Shown here in pieces: positions 26,833-35,967 of a stretch of DNA of 64,000 nucleotides. The stretch's first letter is position 1. Each line of letters opens with the position of its first letter. Made by a program: the position numbers and the translations under genes. Source of the DNA: Flavobacterium sp. J49 (GTDB lineage Bacteria; Bacteroidota; Bacteroidia; Flavobacteriales; Flavobacteriaceae); NCBI RefSeq assembly GCF_011742145.1, contig NZ_JAAQQU010000102.1, forward strand, positions 1-64,000, given 5' to 3'. Under the pieces are notes generated by a model. The model saw only the letters and a program-made list of their open reading frames with translations, was not told the DNA's origin and searched no databases.

Positions 26833-27939
26833 ATGACTTCAGAAATCACTACACCGGTCGAGCTAAAAAAAATGGATCCTGTTTTCGGTCAACTTTCTTT
26901 TGACAATCACGAACAAATCGTTTTTTGTAATGACAAAGATACAGGTTTAAAAGCAATTATTGGTATTCATAATACAGTTATGGGTCCGGCTTTAGGTGGC
27001 ACCAGAATGTGGAATTATGCTAACGAATGGGAAGCTTTAAATGACGTTTTAAGACTTTCTCGCGGAATGACCTACAAATCAGCTATTACAGGATTGAATC
27101 TTGGTGGCGGAAAAGCGGTGATTATCGGAGATTCTAAAACCGATAAAACCCCGGAAATGATTACGCGTTTCGGAGAGTTTGTTAATTCTTTAAGCGGAAA
27201 ATACATCACAGCAGAAGACGTGGGTACAACGACTGAAGATATGGACAGAATTCACAAAGTAACCAAATATGTTACCGGAATTTCTGAGTCTATCGGCGGT
27301 TCGGGAAATCCTTCTCCGGTTACAGCTTATGGCGTTTACATGGGGATGAAAGCAGCTGCCAAATACCAATTCGGTTCTGAAAACTTAGAAGGTAAAAAAG
27401 TATTAGTGCAAGGAACAGGTCACGTAGGTGAAACTTTAATCAGCTACTTAAGAAAAGAAGGAGCGGAGGTTTTTGTTTCCGACATTCACCAAGATAAAAT
27501 GGAAAACATGGTCACTAAATACGGGGCCAAAATTTACACCGGAGCTGATTTGTACAGCGCTGAGGTTGATATTTATTCGCCATGTGCTTTAGGAGCTACC
27601 ATCAATGATGAAACCATCCACAAAATCAAAGCGAAAGTAATTGCCGGTGCAGCCAATAACCAATTGGCGGTAGAAGCCGTTCACGGTCAAATTTTAAGAG
27701 AAAGAGGTATTGCTTATGCGCCCGATTTCTTAATCAATGCCGGTGGTATCATCAATGTTTACGGTGAAATCGTAAAATATGGTAAAGACCAAGCAATGCG
27801 CATGACAGAGAACATCTACAACACTACGTTAGAGATTTTCAACTTTGCAGATGTAAATAATATGACTACGCAACAAGCAGCGATGCAAATTGCGCAAAAC
27901 AGAATTGACCAAAGAAAAAAAGAAAACGCTAATAAATAA
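26833..27939 (+). CDS. Leucine dehydrogenase (Glu/Leu/Phe/Val dehydrogenase family)
   Basis: A 368-residue NAD-dependent amino-acid dehydrogenase, reversibly deaminating branched-chain amino acids to 2-oxo acids. Seen: GPALGGTRMWNY, RLSRGMTYKSAITGLNLGGGKAV with the catalytic lysine in GGGKAV (long run shown as separate blocks), TAEDVGTT, the dinucleotide motif VQGTGHVGETL and SPCALGATIND. It feeds the branched 2-oxo acids that the E1 enzyme at 35968 may oxidise. Its own -7 box lies upstream. Confidence 0.93.
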   Translation: MTSEITTPVELKKMDPVFGQLSFDNHEQIVFCNDKDTGLKAIIGIHNTVMGPALGGTRMWNYANEWEALNDVLRLSRGMTYKSAITGLNLGGGKAVIIGDSKTDKTPEMITRFGEFVNSLSGKYITAEDVGTTTEDMDRIHKVTKYVTGISESIGGSGNPSPVTAYGVYMGMKAAAKYQFGSENLEGKKVLVQGTGHVGETLISYLRKEGAEVFVSDIHQDKMENMVTKYGAKIYTGADLYSAEVDIYSPCALGATINDETIHKIKAKVIAGAANNQLAVEAVHGQILRERGIAYAPDFLINAGGIINVYGEIVKYGKDQAMRMTENIYNTTLEIFNFADVNNMTTQQAAMQIAQNRIDQRKKENANK

Positions 27940-27961
27940 TTATTAGGTTTTAAAATATTCC

Positions 27962-27969
27962 TATTTTTG
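27962..27969 (+). promoter_or_regulatory. -7 promoter box for nusB
   Basis: TATTTTTG (TAnnTTTG) lies 50 bp before the GTG start of nusB and directly before a perfect hairpin at 27971-27995, so start site and hairpin overlap. Confidence 0.55.
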
Positions 27970-27970
27970 C

Positions 27971-27995
27971 AAAGCGAAAGAACTTCTTTCGCTTT
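27971..27995 (+). terminator. Perfect 10-bp hairpin between ldh and nusB
   Basis: AAAGCGAAAG/CTTTCGCTTT with a five-base loop, followed by GTTAATTTT. It can end leucine dehydrogenase transcription but overlaps the presumed nusB start site, so a leader role is also possible. Confidence 0.65.
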
Positions 27996-28018
27996 GTTAA
28001 TTTTAAAAGTTCTTACAG

Positions 28019-28957
28019 GTGTTAAACAGAAGACATATTCGAGTAAAAGTGATGCAATCTATCTACGCGATGCATCAAAAAAATTCTGAGGAGTTGGAGA
28101 AAGAAGAAAAGTTCTTAATCCAAAGTATTGATAACATTCAGGATTTGTATTTAATCATGTTGTCGACTTTGACAGAAATCAGAAAAAAGGAGATTGTTTT
28201 TTTGGAAGCTTCCAGCAAAAAACATTTGGCCACGCCTGAAGAGAAAAATCCCAACAAAAAGTTTATCAATAATGCCGTTTTACTTCAATTGGAAGACAAC
28301 AGCTCGTTGAGTATTGCATTGGAGAAAAGAAAAATCAATAACTGGTCATTGAACGATGATTATATTTTGATTTTGCTCAATGACATCAAACAAAGTGACT
28401 TGTATGCCAAATACATGAGCAACCGCAACAATACTTTTGAGGAAGACAAACAGTTTGTAGTTGATATGTTCACCGAATTGATTGCGCCCAATGACAAGCT
28501 CTACGAATATTTGGAAGACAACAAACTGACTTGGACGGATGACATTCCGGTGGTGAATACACAAATTCAGAAGCAGTTAAAACAAATTTCGGAGAAGGAT
28601 GACTTTAGAGTAGTCAAGCTTTACAAAGACGAAGAAGACAAAGAATTCGTTGGGAACTTATTCCGCAAAACAGTTTTAAACGAAGTAGAATTGGCCAAAG
28701 AATACATCGACAAAACACCCAATTGGGATGCCGACCGTATCGCCGAAATCGATACCATCATTTTGAAAATGGCGATTTGTGAGTTCTTAAAATTCCCGTC
28801 TATTCCCATTAAAGTGACCATCAATGAGTATCTGGAAATTGCCAAAGAATATTCTACCCCAAAAAGTAGTATTTTTATAAACGGGATTTTAGATAATTTG
28901 GTCAAAGAATTCCAAAATGAAGATAAAATCAAAAAAACCGGCAGAGGTTTAATGTAA
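28019..28957 (+). CDS. nusB: Transcription antitermination protein NusB
   Basis: A 312-residue NusB, roughly twice the 140 residues of the Escherichia coli protein. The extra length is an inserted or N-terminal helical region typical of Bacteroidota. Family marks are the start LNRRHIRVKVMQSIYAMHQ, WDADRIAEIDTIILKMAICEF (read as two blocks), and IKVTINEYLEIAKEYSTPKSS with GILDNL. NusB with NusE binds boxA RNA and supports rRNA transcription. The start is GTG. The nusB-DUF1573-yajC order is usual for the phylum. Confidence 0.93.
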   Translation: MLNRRHIRVKVMQSIYAMHQKNSEELEKEEKFLIQSIDNIQDLYLIMLSTLTEIRKKEIVFLEASSKKHLATPEEKNPNKKFINNAVLLQLEDNSSLSIALEKRKINNWSLNDDYILILLNDIKQSDLYAKYMSNRNNTFEEDKQFVVDMFTELIAPNDKLYEYLEDNKLTWTDDIPVVNTQIQKQLKQISEKDDFRVVKLYKDEEDKEFVGNLFRKTVLNEVELAKEYIDKTPNWDADRIAEIDTIILKMAICEFLKFPSIPIKVTINEYLEIAKEYSTPKSSIFINGILDNLVKEFQNEDKIKKTGRGLM

Positions 28958-28966
28958 TTATAAGCT

Positions 28967-29467
28967 ATGAAAAAAAGAATGAATTTAATGGTTGTTGCCG
29001 CACTATTATTGTTGACAACCGCTTGTAAAAAAGAAAATGTAAACGATAAAGAGGTTTTGTTAGACACCATTTCGGCGCAACGACCGGAAGCAGAAGCCAA
29101 ACCAAAAACATTGCCCAACTATCAAGTACCGGCAGACGGAAAGTATCCTGTGATGACTTTTGAAGAAGAAGAACACGATTTCGGAACCATCCAACAAGGA
29201 GACAAACCCACTTACGAATTTGAATTTAAAAACACCGGCGAAGCCGATTTGACCATCACGGCAGCACGCGGTTCTTGCGGATGTACGGTGCCCGAATATC
29301 CTAAAACACCTATCAAAGCAGGTGAATCAGGAAAGATAAAAGTATCTTTTGATTCCAAAGGCAAATCAGGAGAAACCACTAAAACCGTTACCATCATGTG
29401 TAACACCAAAGAAGGCAATAAAATAATAAAAATCAAAGCTAACATCGAAGTTCCCAAAAAGAACTAA
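28967..29467 (+). CDS. DUF1573 lipoprotein
   Basis: A 166-residue lipoprotein (VVAALLLLTTAC, lipobox cysteine near residue 20). The mature part has DUF1573 features: FEEEEHDFGTIQQGDKPTYEF, a FKNTGEADLTI strand and the ARGSCGCTVPEYPKTPI cysteine loop, an ASH/MSP-like beta-sandwich. Its function is unknown. It lies 9 bp after nusB and 15 bp before yajC, so it is in one transcript with both. Confidence 0.9.
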   Translation: MKKRMNLMVVAALLLLTTACKKENVNDKEVLLDTISAQRPEAEAKPKTLPNYQVPADGKYPVMTFEEEEHDFGTIQQGDKPTYEFEFKNTGEADLTITAARGSCGCTVPEYPKTPIKAGESGKIKVSFDSKGKSGETTKTVTIMCNTKEGNKIIKIKANIEVPKKN

Positions 29468-29482
29468 AACAAACCAATTATT

Positions 29483-29761
29483 ATGGAACAATTAGGAGGT
29501 CAATTACCGTTTTTATTACTAATGTTTGTGGTGATCTATTTCTTTATGATCAGACCACAACAAAAGAAAATCAAACAAGAAAAAGAATTCGAAGCCGGAC
29601 TAAAAGTAGGCGATAAAATCATCACCAAAAGTGGTTTCCACGGCAAAATCGCTGAGTTATCAGAAGGTACAGCCGTTATCGAAACCATGTCGGGCAAACT
29701 AAAAATTGAGCGTTCAGCGATTTCTTTAGAATTGACTGCTGCTGCGAATAAGAAAGCATAG
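29483..29761 (+). CDS. yajC: Preprotein translocase subunit YajC
   Basis: A 92-residue accessory subunit of the SecDF-YajC complex with one N-terminal membrane helix (LPFLLLMFVVIYFFMI), then MIRPQQKKIKQEKEF and KVGDKIITKSGFHGKIAEL, the family pattern. It is last of the nusB operon and followed by a terminator. Confidence 0.95.
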   Translation: MEQLGGQLPFLLLMFVVIYFFMIRPQQKKIKQEKEFEAGLKVGDKIITKSGFHGKIAELSEGTAVIETMSGKLKIERSAISLELTAAANKKA

Positions 29762-29806
29762 TTTTCAGGATTCTAAATTTCCAAGGAAATATCAAAAAGC
29801 AAATAT

Positions 29807-29848
29807 AAAATCCCAAACTCATCGTTGTGATGTTGGGATTTTTTTTTA
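29807..29848 (+). terminator. Intrinsic terminator of the nusB-yajC operon
   Basis: Arms AAAATCCCAA/TTGGGATTTT with a smaller hairpin in the loop and a T-run after. Confidence 0.85.
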
Positions 29849-29873
29849 AATAATTTTACTGAGTTAAAATGTT

Positions 29874-29881
29874 TATTTTTG
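29874..29881 (+). promoter_or_regulatory. -7 promoter box of the T9SS gene
   Basis: TATTTTTG (TAnnTTTG), 36 bp before the ATG at 29917. Confidence 0.6.
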
Positions 29882-29916
29882 GCTCGCATTAATCAGACCA
29901 AGTACTAATAAATTCA

Positions 29917-32900
29917 ATGAAATATTTTACACTTTTTCTGTGCTTTTTTCTTCAATCTTTTATTTCAAATGCCCAATGGGTTAATCTCAATACCGGTATA
30001 AACGACAATCTAACGGGAGCTGTTTTTTTGGATGAAAACGGATTGGTCTGCGGAGCCAATGGATTGTACTTTACCACAACCGGTGGAGTTGGTGCAAGCA
30101 GTTGGACACGATTTGAAATTACCGATAATGCAGCTATTGCCGATATATACGAAAATACGGTTTTCACTCATTGCTACTCAAAACCTTCAAACACTACCAA
30201 TACCGGGTTTGTTTTTGCTTGCGGTCAAGATACCGTTACTCAAAAGGCAGTATTATTCATGATCAATATTCCGTCGATGGCCTATTATCTATTGTACATC
30301 GGGCCGGATAATTCAAAGTTGAATAAGATTGATTTCTCGATTAATTATGACCGATATTTTGCAGTTGGAGATGACGGTTTGTTAATCAGATTTAGTGATT
30401 CGCAAGTCAATACCATAACAACCGGTTTAACTGATGATTTGTTAAGTATAGGCACTGCAAGTAGTGCACTGCTTTTGGGTACTGATCAAAAGATTTTAAG
30501 AACTTCTGTCAGTGGATTTTCCCTCGGAACGGTTAATGTTGTACCAATCAATAACGCTACCAATCACGATGTTTTATTTTCAAACAATAATAGTTCAAAT
30601 GTATATGGGATAGGAGGCAATTCGTTTTCTTATACGGATTTGTCCTCAACAACTAACTTTATTACCAGATACAATCAAAATTTTTACAGTCCACTCGATG
30701 CGAATGGTTTTATCTTGAATTCAAGTAACTTTTACATCGGAACCAATAACGGAATTTACAGAAGTTCTTATGCAACCAGTTCTTTTTCAAACGTTGCTGT
30801 GGAGTGGCAAGTCGCATCGCTCAACCACCATATCAAGGATTTTTGGAAGCAAGACGGTACTACCGATTTTTATGCTTTTGGAAATAATGGTGTCATCTTA
30901 AAAACCAGCGGTAACGGCGGAGCGACCAAACCTTATGTTCGCATTAATGCCAATGGTGGATGCTATCCTGGCGGAATTCCTTTAAACGCTGTAACCGGTA
31001 GTGCCAACAGTTACAGTTGGTACATCAACAATAACTTAGTGCAAACCGGAACCAATTCGTTTACCTATAATTTTCCGGCAGCAGGAACCTATACCATTTC
31101 TTTAACGGTCCAAAATAGCGCCGGAGAACAATCTACTGATACTAAAATTATTAATGTAGTTAACCCGCCGCAAATAGACAAAACGGTTACATTGAGTGAT
31201 AACATTTTATGCAAACAGGAAACAATACAAATTCAAGTAGCCGATTCAGAACCTAACGTAATTTACACCCTGAAAATGGAAGGGCAACCCAATTCTAATT
31301 TTGGTCAAAGTGCGATAAGTTCAGGTGGAGATTTGACTTTTACCACCAACTTAATTGATGTTACGGACAACTATTATATTTATGCGCAAAACAGTTTGGC
31401 CAACTGCGGAAGAAGGTTTACCGGTAATTTCTTGATTACCGTAGAAGAAACCAAAGCCGATTTTCATGTGGGATTGATTAATGCCGAAGTTAATGAGACT
31501 GTGGAGTTTTTCGAAAATACGACCGATTCCCAAAACTTTGCTTGGCAATTCACTCCGAATGCATCAATATCTTCGTCTTCGCTGCCAAATCCACAACTGT
31601 CTTTCAGCGCACCGGGATTGGTAACGACTACTTTGCATTCTTGGTCTGATAATGATTGTCATGATACGGTTGTTGCGTCAAAACCCAATGTTTTTGAACC
31701 CGATGCAGCCGCAGCCGACTGTTTTTTATTGGTCAATAACAGTAACGATCCTAATTGGCCCGGCGGTTATAATCCCGATATTTCTCAAATGACACCAACC
31801 ACTGATGGGTTTTTACTCAGCGGAACATATTTTAATGAGATATTCGATTCTAATCACGGCGTTACACTCAATTTGGACGGAAAAAAAGGCGGCTATTTGT
31901 CAAAATACGATAGAAACGGTGTCATCAAATGGACCGTTTATAATATCAATACGGCTTTCGGTAATAACAATGACAATGGCGTTTATTCGACTGCAGTTGA
32001 TTTAAACGGTGACATTTATATTTCCGGAAAAGGCAGTGGAAAGTTCATTGACAATACCGGAAGAAGTACCAATTTATCTGCGACACTAAATCAACCCGGT
32101 CTTTATTTGATTAAATTGAATTCCAAAGGCGAACTCATTTGGTACATGCAAAATAGTTACTTCGGTTTTGTAAAAATGGAAGTGGATAGCCAAAACAATC
32201 TGATAGCCTTGTCGGGTTTCCGAACTGATTTTACTACTGTTCAAACGTATTTCAACGGTGCTTTAGCTCAGGAAATAGGGCAACAAGTAGTGTCACCTCA
32301 AGCGACTAATCTTATCATAAAAGTTTCTCCTTCGGGTAATATAATTTGGGACACCAAAGTCTATTTGTATTCCGCCAACAGAATCGGATTGAGCAATTTA
32401 GGAATTGATGGAAGTAACAATATTTATTTCACTATGGATTTCGATTTGCAAGCCAAAGTATATCAAGCAGGAAGCAATACCATTTCAGAAACTATCACCG
32501 GAGATGGCAGTTACGGTTCCAAAATCGGATTGGTAAAAATGAATCCCAATGGTGAAATTCTGTGGAAACTCAGAAGTCGTACCATAGATGCCAATGGTTT
32601 TCCGAGTGATTTGACTTATGCCAATAAAATGATTGTTGAAAATGACGGAACGATATACCTAACCGGTGCCAACGATACCGGCTATAATTATTTTGGACCA
32701 CTCAACTTTACCCACGTTTTTGAAAACACTAACGGAACTATAGTCTCAACCCAAAAAGGACCTTATTTTGTAGCTAAAGTCAATACCAATGGAATTTGTC
32801 AATGGATAAGAGGTTCCGGTTATACCTATTATGGATTCGGAGAAAACTTGTTGAAATCGGGAAATGAAATTCATGTGGTAGGCCAAATTTATAACAATAC

Positions 32901-33513
32901 AAACGACGGTGATAATTGCACTGCACTTTTTGACAGTACAAACGATAACGGCTATAGCTTAACCATCAATAGGTATGATTATTTCGTTTCAGTATATGAT
33001 GAAGCCGGAAATTTAAAACGATTGTTTTTAAATAACGATGGTGGCAATGTCAATCATTTTTACGGATTTACAGGCTTTTTCAAAGGAAACGGAGATTATT
33101 TCTATTTAGCCAAGAATATGGGATATCCTACTTCTGCTACGCAAGTCTACAATGATTTTGGATTGGCCATGCCGGCATTTAATGGTGTTGACGGAACCGT
33201 AGTTCGCTTTACAGAAAGCTGCGCAGTGTCTAAATATGATGCAACTTTAAGCAACAACGATTGGTCAAATAATGCACTGGAAAATCTTGTCATTGTTCCC
33301 AATCCAACCGCTAACGAGTTCAGTATAACCTTAAATGATTCTTTTGAATCCGGTACTTTAGAAGTTTATGATATTACCGGTAAGTTAATTTCCGAAGCGC
33401 AATTTAATAATGTAACCAAAGTGTCTTCCTCAATTAACGGACAAAACGGTTTGTATTTTGTCAGACTTAAAACCGCCAACAGTCAAAAATGGTTTAAACT
33501 GATTAAATCATAG
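29917..33513 (+). CDS. Large secreted protein with PKD domain and T9SS type A sorting domain
   Basis: A 1198-residue secreted protein. It has a signal peptide (MKYFTLFLCFFLQSFISNAQ), an N-terminal region that looks like a seven-bladed beta-propeller (about 20-330, repeated GTNNGIYRSS-like strands), a PKD-like domain near 340-420 (AAGTYTISLTVQNSAG), a second PKD-like segment near 500-570, then a region with repeated GDIYISGKGSG-type strands, and the C-terminal sorting domain from VIVPNPTANEFSI to GLYFVRLKT and KWFKLIKS. The last is the signal for type IX secretion. It is likely exported to the cell surface; ligand or activity unknown. Confidence 0.9.
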   Translation: MKYFTLFLCFFLQSFISNAQWVNLNTGINDNLTGAVFLDENGLVCGANGLYFTTTGGVGASSWTRFEITDNAAIADIYENTVFTHCYSKPSNTTNTGFVFACGQDTVTQKAVLFMINIPSMAYYLLYIGPDNSKLNKIDFSINYDRYFAVGDDGLLIRFSDSQVNTITTGLTDDLLSIGTASSALLLGTDQKILRTSVSGFSLGTVNVVPINNATNHDVLFSNNNSSNVYGIGGNSFSYTDLSSTTNFITRYNQNFYSPLDANGFILNSSNFYIGTNNGIYRSSYATSSFSNVAVEWQVASLNHHIKDFWKQDGTTDFYAFGNNGVILKTSGNGGATKPYVRINANGGCYPGGIPLNAVTGSANSYSWYINNNLVQTGTNSFTYNFPAAGTYTISLTVQNSAGEQSTDTKIINVVNPPQIDKTVTLSDNILCKQETIQIQVADSEPNVIYTLKMEGQPNSNFGQSAISSGGDLTFTTNLIDVTDNYYIYAQNSLANCGRRFTGNFLITVEETKADFHVGLINAEVNETVEFFENTTDSQNFAWQFTPNASISSSSLPNPQLSFSAPGLVTTTLHSWSDNDCHDTVVASKPNVFEPDAAAADCFLLVNNSNDPNWPGGYNPDISQMTPTTDGFLLSGTYFNEIFDSNHGVTLNLDGKKGGYLSKYDRNGVIKWTVYNINTAFGNNNDNGVYSTAVDLNGDIYISGKGSGKFIDNTGRSTNLSATLNQPGLYLIKLNSKGELIWYMQNSYFGFVKMEVDSQNNLIALSGFRTDFTTVQTYFNGALAQEIGQQVVSPQATNLIIKVSPSGNIIWDTKVYLYSANRIGLSNLGIDGSNNIYFTMDFDLQAKVYQAGSNTISETITGDGSYGSKIGLVKMNPNGEILWKLRSRTIDANGFPSDLTYANKMIVENDGTIYLTGANDTGYNYFGPLNFTHVFENTNGTIVSTQKGPYFVAKVNTNGICQWIRGSGYTYYGFGENLLKSGNEIHVVGQIYNNTNDGDNCTALFDSTNDNGYSLTINRYDYFVSVYDEAGNLKRLFLNNDGGNVNHFYGFTGFFKGNGDYFYLAKNMGYPTSATQVYNDFGLAMPAFNGVDGTVVRFTESCAVSKYDATLSNNDWSNNALENLVIVPNPTANEFSITLNDSFESGTLEVYDITGKLISEAQFNNVTKVSSSINGQNGLYFVRLKTANSQKWFKLIKS

Positions 33514-33596
33514 CATAGACAACGATTACTTTAACCACCACTATTAAGAAAGCATAAAGCTATTAAGTATTAGGACTGTGATGCTGTAAATAAAAA

Positions 33597-33627
33597 TTCC
33601 ATGACTTTTCGTAGTCATGGATTTTGT
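33597..33627 (+). terminator. Intrinsic terminator of the T9SS gene
   Basis: Stem CCATGACT/AGTCATGG with a short loop and T-run. It is flanked by an inverted pair related to the heptamer array that follows. Confidence 0.8.
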
Positions 33628-33630
33628 TGT

Positions 33631-33658
33631 CTTAATACTTAATACTCCAGTCTTAATA
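33631..33658. repeat. Heptamer array (4 units, CTTAATA type)
   Basis: CTTAATA, CTTAATA, CTCCAGT and CTTAATA in phase, adjoining the stop of the YdeI-like gene at 33659. A partly inverted relative (ATTAAGTATTAGGACTG) lies near 33561-33577. Confidence 0.75.
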
Positions 33659-34246
33659 CTACTTCCTGTATTTATCGTTAAATCCTTTTCCTTCCAAAAT
33701 CATCGGCGTGATTTTCTCCAAGCGAGTAACTTTGGTTTTTTCCTGTTTGGCCGTCGCCATATATTCCCAATATTCTTTTTGCTTGAAAGGCGTCAGTTGC
33801 TCCAAAGCGGTTTTTAAGGCTTTGTTGTTATCGAGTGCCGCTTGAAAGAATTCACACGTCATCGCTTCTTTCTTTTCGGGTTTGATAGACAAGCCTGCTT
33901 TTTCGTTCGCGATGGCTTCGTTGATGTATTGCAAAATCAATTTCTCATTGATTTCGGATGCCGAAGTAAAACGCCATTGTCTCAAAGCTTTCGTCACGCC
34001 TTCATTGGCATTAACTAACACTTTCGCTTCATCTTTTAAGAAAACACCATTCCAAAACCAAAGGGTAAAGTAGTTTTTGAAAGCACCAATCCCCAACACA
34101 TTTTTGTTGTTGATGGTATACACTTCGCCACCCCATTTATTGGTTTCAACCAATTCGGTTTTTTGAACAATTTCTCTTAACCGACCAATTTCTTCAGTCC
34201 ATTGGTCGTTTTTTATCCAGGGATTTTTATCTTCTTTCATGCTCAT
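33659..34246 (-). CDS. YdeI/DUF1801 family protein
   Basis: A 195-residue protein: KWGGEVYTINNKNVLGIGAFKNYFTLWFWNG gives the DUF1801/YdhG-like core (long run; about residues 42-70), followed by a YdeI/OmpD-associated C-terminus with ALDNNKALKTALEQLTPFKQKEYWEY and KPMILEGKGFNDKY-like residues. The activity is unproven; iron or metal binding has been suggested for the DUF1801 fold. It starts six bases before the pepT stop, in the same direction, so it is probably co-transcribed with pepT. Confidence 0.82.
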   Translation of the reverse strand: MSMKEDKNPWIKNDQWTEEIGRLREIVQKTELVETNKWGGEVYTINNKNVLGIGAFKNYFTLWFWNGVFLKDEAKVLVNANEGVTKALRQWRFTSASEINEKLILQYINEAIANEKAGLSIKPEKKEAMTCEFFQAALDNNKALKTALEQLTPFKQKEYWEYMATAKQEKTKVTRLEKITPMILEGKGFNDKYRK

Positions 34247-34252
34247 GAAGAG

Positions 34253-35575
34253 TTACTTTTTCTTCTCCTTTTTCTCTTTCTTAACCTTAACCTTTCCCTC
34301 AACCTTAACCTTAGCCTTTTTCTCCTTTTTCGTAAAGTCTGTCGTTGCCGTCAACTCTGCAATTTTCACAATCACTTCTACCGCTTTTTGCATGCTTTCT
34401 ACGGGAACATATTCATACTTGCCGTGGAAGTTGTGACCACCCGCAAAGATGTTCGGACACGGCAATCCCATATACGACAAACGACAACCGTCAGTACCAC
34501 CGCGAATCGGTTTGATTAAAGGTTTGATGCCCAAAGATTTCATCGCTTTTTCGGCCAAATCTACAATGAACATTACCGGTTCTACTTTTTCCTTCATGTT
34601 GTAGTATTGGTCCTTGATTTCGCAAACCACGATGTCTTCGCCAAATTGCTTTTTAAACGCTTTATTGAATTTCTTCGTGATTTTGTGCACCAATTCCTTG
34701 CGTTTGATGAATTTCTTCATATCGTGGTCGCGGATGATGAGTTCCAATTTGGTTTCCTCAATGCTGCCCGTGATTCCGGTCACGTGGAAGAATCCTTCGT
34801 AACCTTTAGTCTCTTGCGGCGTTTCGCCTTTGGGTAATTCGTTGATGAAATCGTTGGCAATCAACATCGAGTTGATCATTTTCCCTTTGGCATAACCCGG
34901 ATGCACCGATTTCCCTTTGAAGGTAATCTTCACACCGGCAGCGTTGAAGTTTTCATATTCCAATTCGCCAATCTGACTGCCATCCATGGTGTAAGCCCAG
35001 TCGGCACCAAATTTCTTTACGTCAAACAAATCCGCACCGCGACCAATTTCTTCGTCGGGCGTAAAACACACTCTGATTTTGCCGTGTTGTATTTCCGGAT
35101 GTTGGATTAAATATTCCATCGCGGTCATGATTTCGGTGATACCGGCTTTGTCATCGGCACCTAATAAAGTCAAACCGTTAGTCGTGATTAAAGTTTGTCC
35201 TTTGTATTGCAATAAATCTTTAAAGTAACTAGGCGAAAGAACGATGTTTTGTTCCTTGTTTAGAATAATATCGCCACCGTCATAATTCGGAATCACTTGC
35301 GGTTTGACATCTTTTCCGGTAAAGTCGGGTGTCGTATCAAAGTGCGATACAAAACCAATCGTTGGCACTTTGTGTTTCACATTCGAAGCCAAAGTCGCCA
35401 TCACATAGCCGTGTTTGTCAATCGTGACTTGCGTCATGCCAATGGCTTTGAGTTCGTCCACCAATTTATTGGCTAAATCGAATTGCTTTTTGGTACTCGG
35501 GGTAGTAGTTGAATTCGGGTCTGATTCGGTATCGATAGTGACGTAGCTGATGAAGCGGTCGATGATGTGTTGCAT
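34253..35575 (-). CDS. pepT: Peptidase T (tripeptidase) with lysine-rich tail
   Basis: A 440-residue M20B zinc tripeptidase. Metal and catalytic motifs are intact: VSHFDTTPDF, LGADDKAGITEIM, FTPDEEIGRGADLFDV, TMDGSQIGELEYE and RGGTDGCRLSYMGLPCPNIF. The Escherichia coli enzyme is about 408 residues; the extra length is a C-terminal tail (about 412-440) rich in Lys-Val pairs, encoded by a 6-bp repeat of AAGGTT type. The tail probably arose by repeat expansion. The enzyme is cytosolic and acts on tripeptides. Confidence 0.96.
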   Translation of the reverse strand: MQHIIDRFISYVTIDTESDPNSTTTPSTKKQFDLANKLVDELKAIGMTQVTIDKHGYVMATLASNVKHKVPTIGFVSHFDTTPDFTGKDVKPQVIPNYDGGDIILNKEQNIVLSPSYFKDLLQYKGQTLITTNGLTLLGADDKAGITEIMTAMEYLIQHPEIQHGKIRVCFTPDEEIGRGADLFDVKKFGADWAYTMDGSQIGELEYENFNAAGVKITFKGKSVHPGYAKGKMINSMLIANDFINELPKGETPQETKGYEGFFHVTGITGSIEETKLELIIRDHDMKKFIKRKELVHKITKKFNKAFKKQFGEDIVVCEIKDQYYNMKEKVEPVMFIVDLAEKAMKSLGIKPLIKPIRGGTDGCRLSYMGLPCPNIFAGGHNFHGKYEYVPVESMQKAVEVIVKIAELTATTDFTKKEKKAKVKVEGKVKVKKEKKEKKK

Positions 35576-35606
35576 GGTTTTATTTTTTTTGTAAAGATAA
35601 TAATTA

Positions 35607-35641
35607 GGAAGTACAAAGTACGAGGTACGAAGTGGGAAGTT
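35607..35641. repeat. Heptamer array (5 units, GGAAGTA type)
   Basis: GGAAGTA, CAAAGTA, CGAGGTA, CGAAGTG and GGAAGTT in phase, about 30 bp upstream of the pepT start. This is the only array here that does not abut a stop codon. Confidence 0.8.
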
Positions 35642-35648
35642 TTGGGTT

Positions 35649-35780
35649 GCCCTTCGACTGCGCTCAGGGTGACAAATTGTGCATTGGATTGTTCTCGGTT
35701 TTAAAAAAAGAGTGTTTGTTATATTTTACAAAACCCAATTGATTCCTAAAACTTTCACCCTGAGCGCAGTCGAAGGGATT
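35649..35780. mobile_element. Inverted-repeat element, MITE-like
   Basis: A 23-bp sequence CCCTTCGACTGCGCTCAGGG plus TGA at 35650-35672 recurs exactly inverted at 35756-35778. The interior is AT-rich and codes for nothing convincing. Such sequences are dispersed in many Bacteroidota genomes. It lies in a 392-bp gene-free gap (35576-35967), which also holds a heptamer array and a terminator; nothing else is evident there. Confidence 0.75.
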
Positions 35781-35933
35781 CAAAATGCTAAATCGATTGT
35801 GGTGTGGCAAAATGCAAATCCAATTCAAGAATTGTCACTAAACTGTGTCAAAATGTATATCCATTTTCAAAATTGTCACAAGAAAGAAAGTTGTAATTAC
35901 AATCAGGGTTTTTCGAAATGTCCAACAAAAGCC

Positions 35934-35962
35934 AAAAAAAAAGGAACCAACCGGTTCCTTTT
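35934..35962 (-). terminator. Intrinsic terminator of the E1 gene
   Basis: Stem AAGGAACC/GGTTCCTT with a four-base loop, then a U-run on the minus strand. Confidence 0.9.
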
Positions 35963-35967
35963 CAATA

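Noticed and set aside
34278-34320. Telomere-like CCTTAACC repeat
   Set aside because: It lies in the pepT coding sequence and only encodes the Lys-Val tail.
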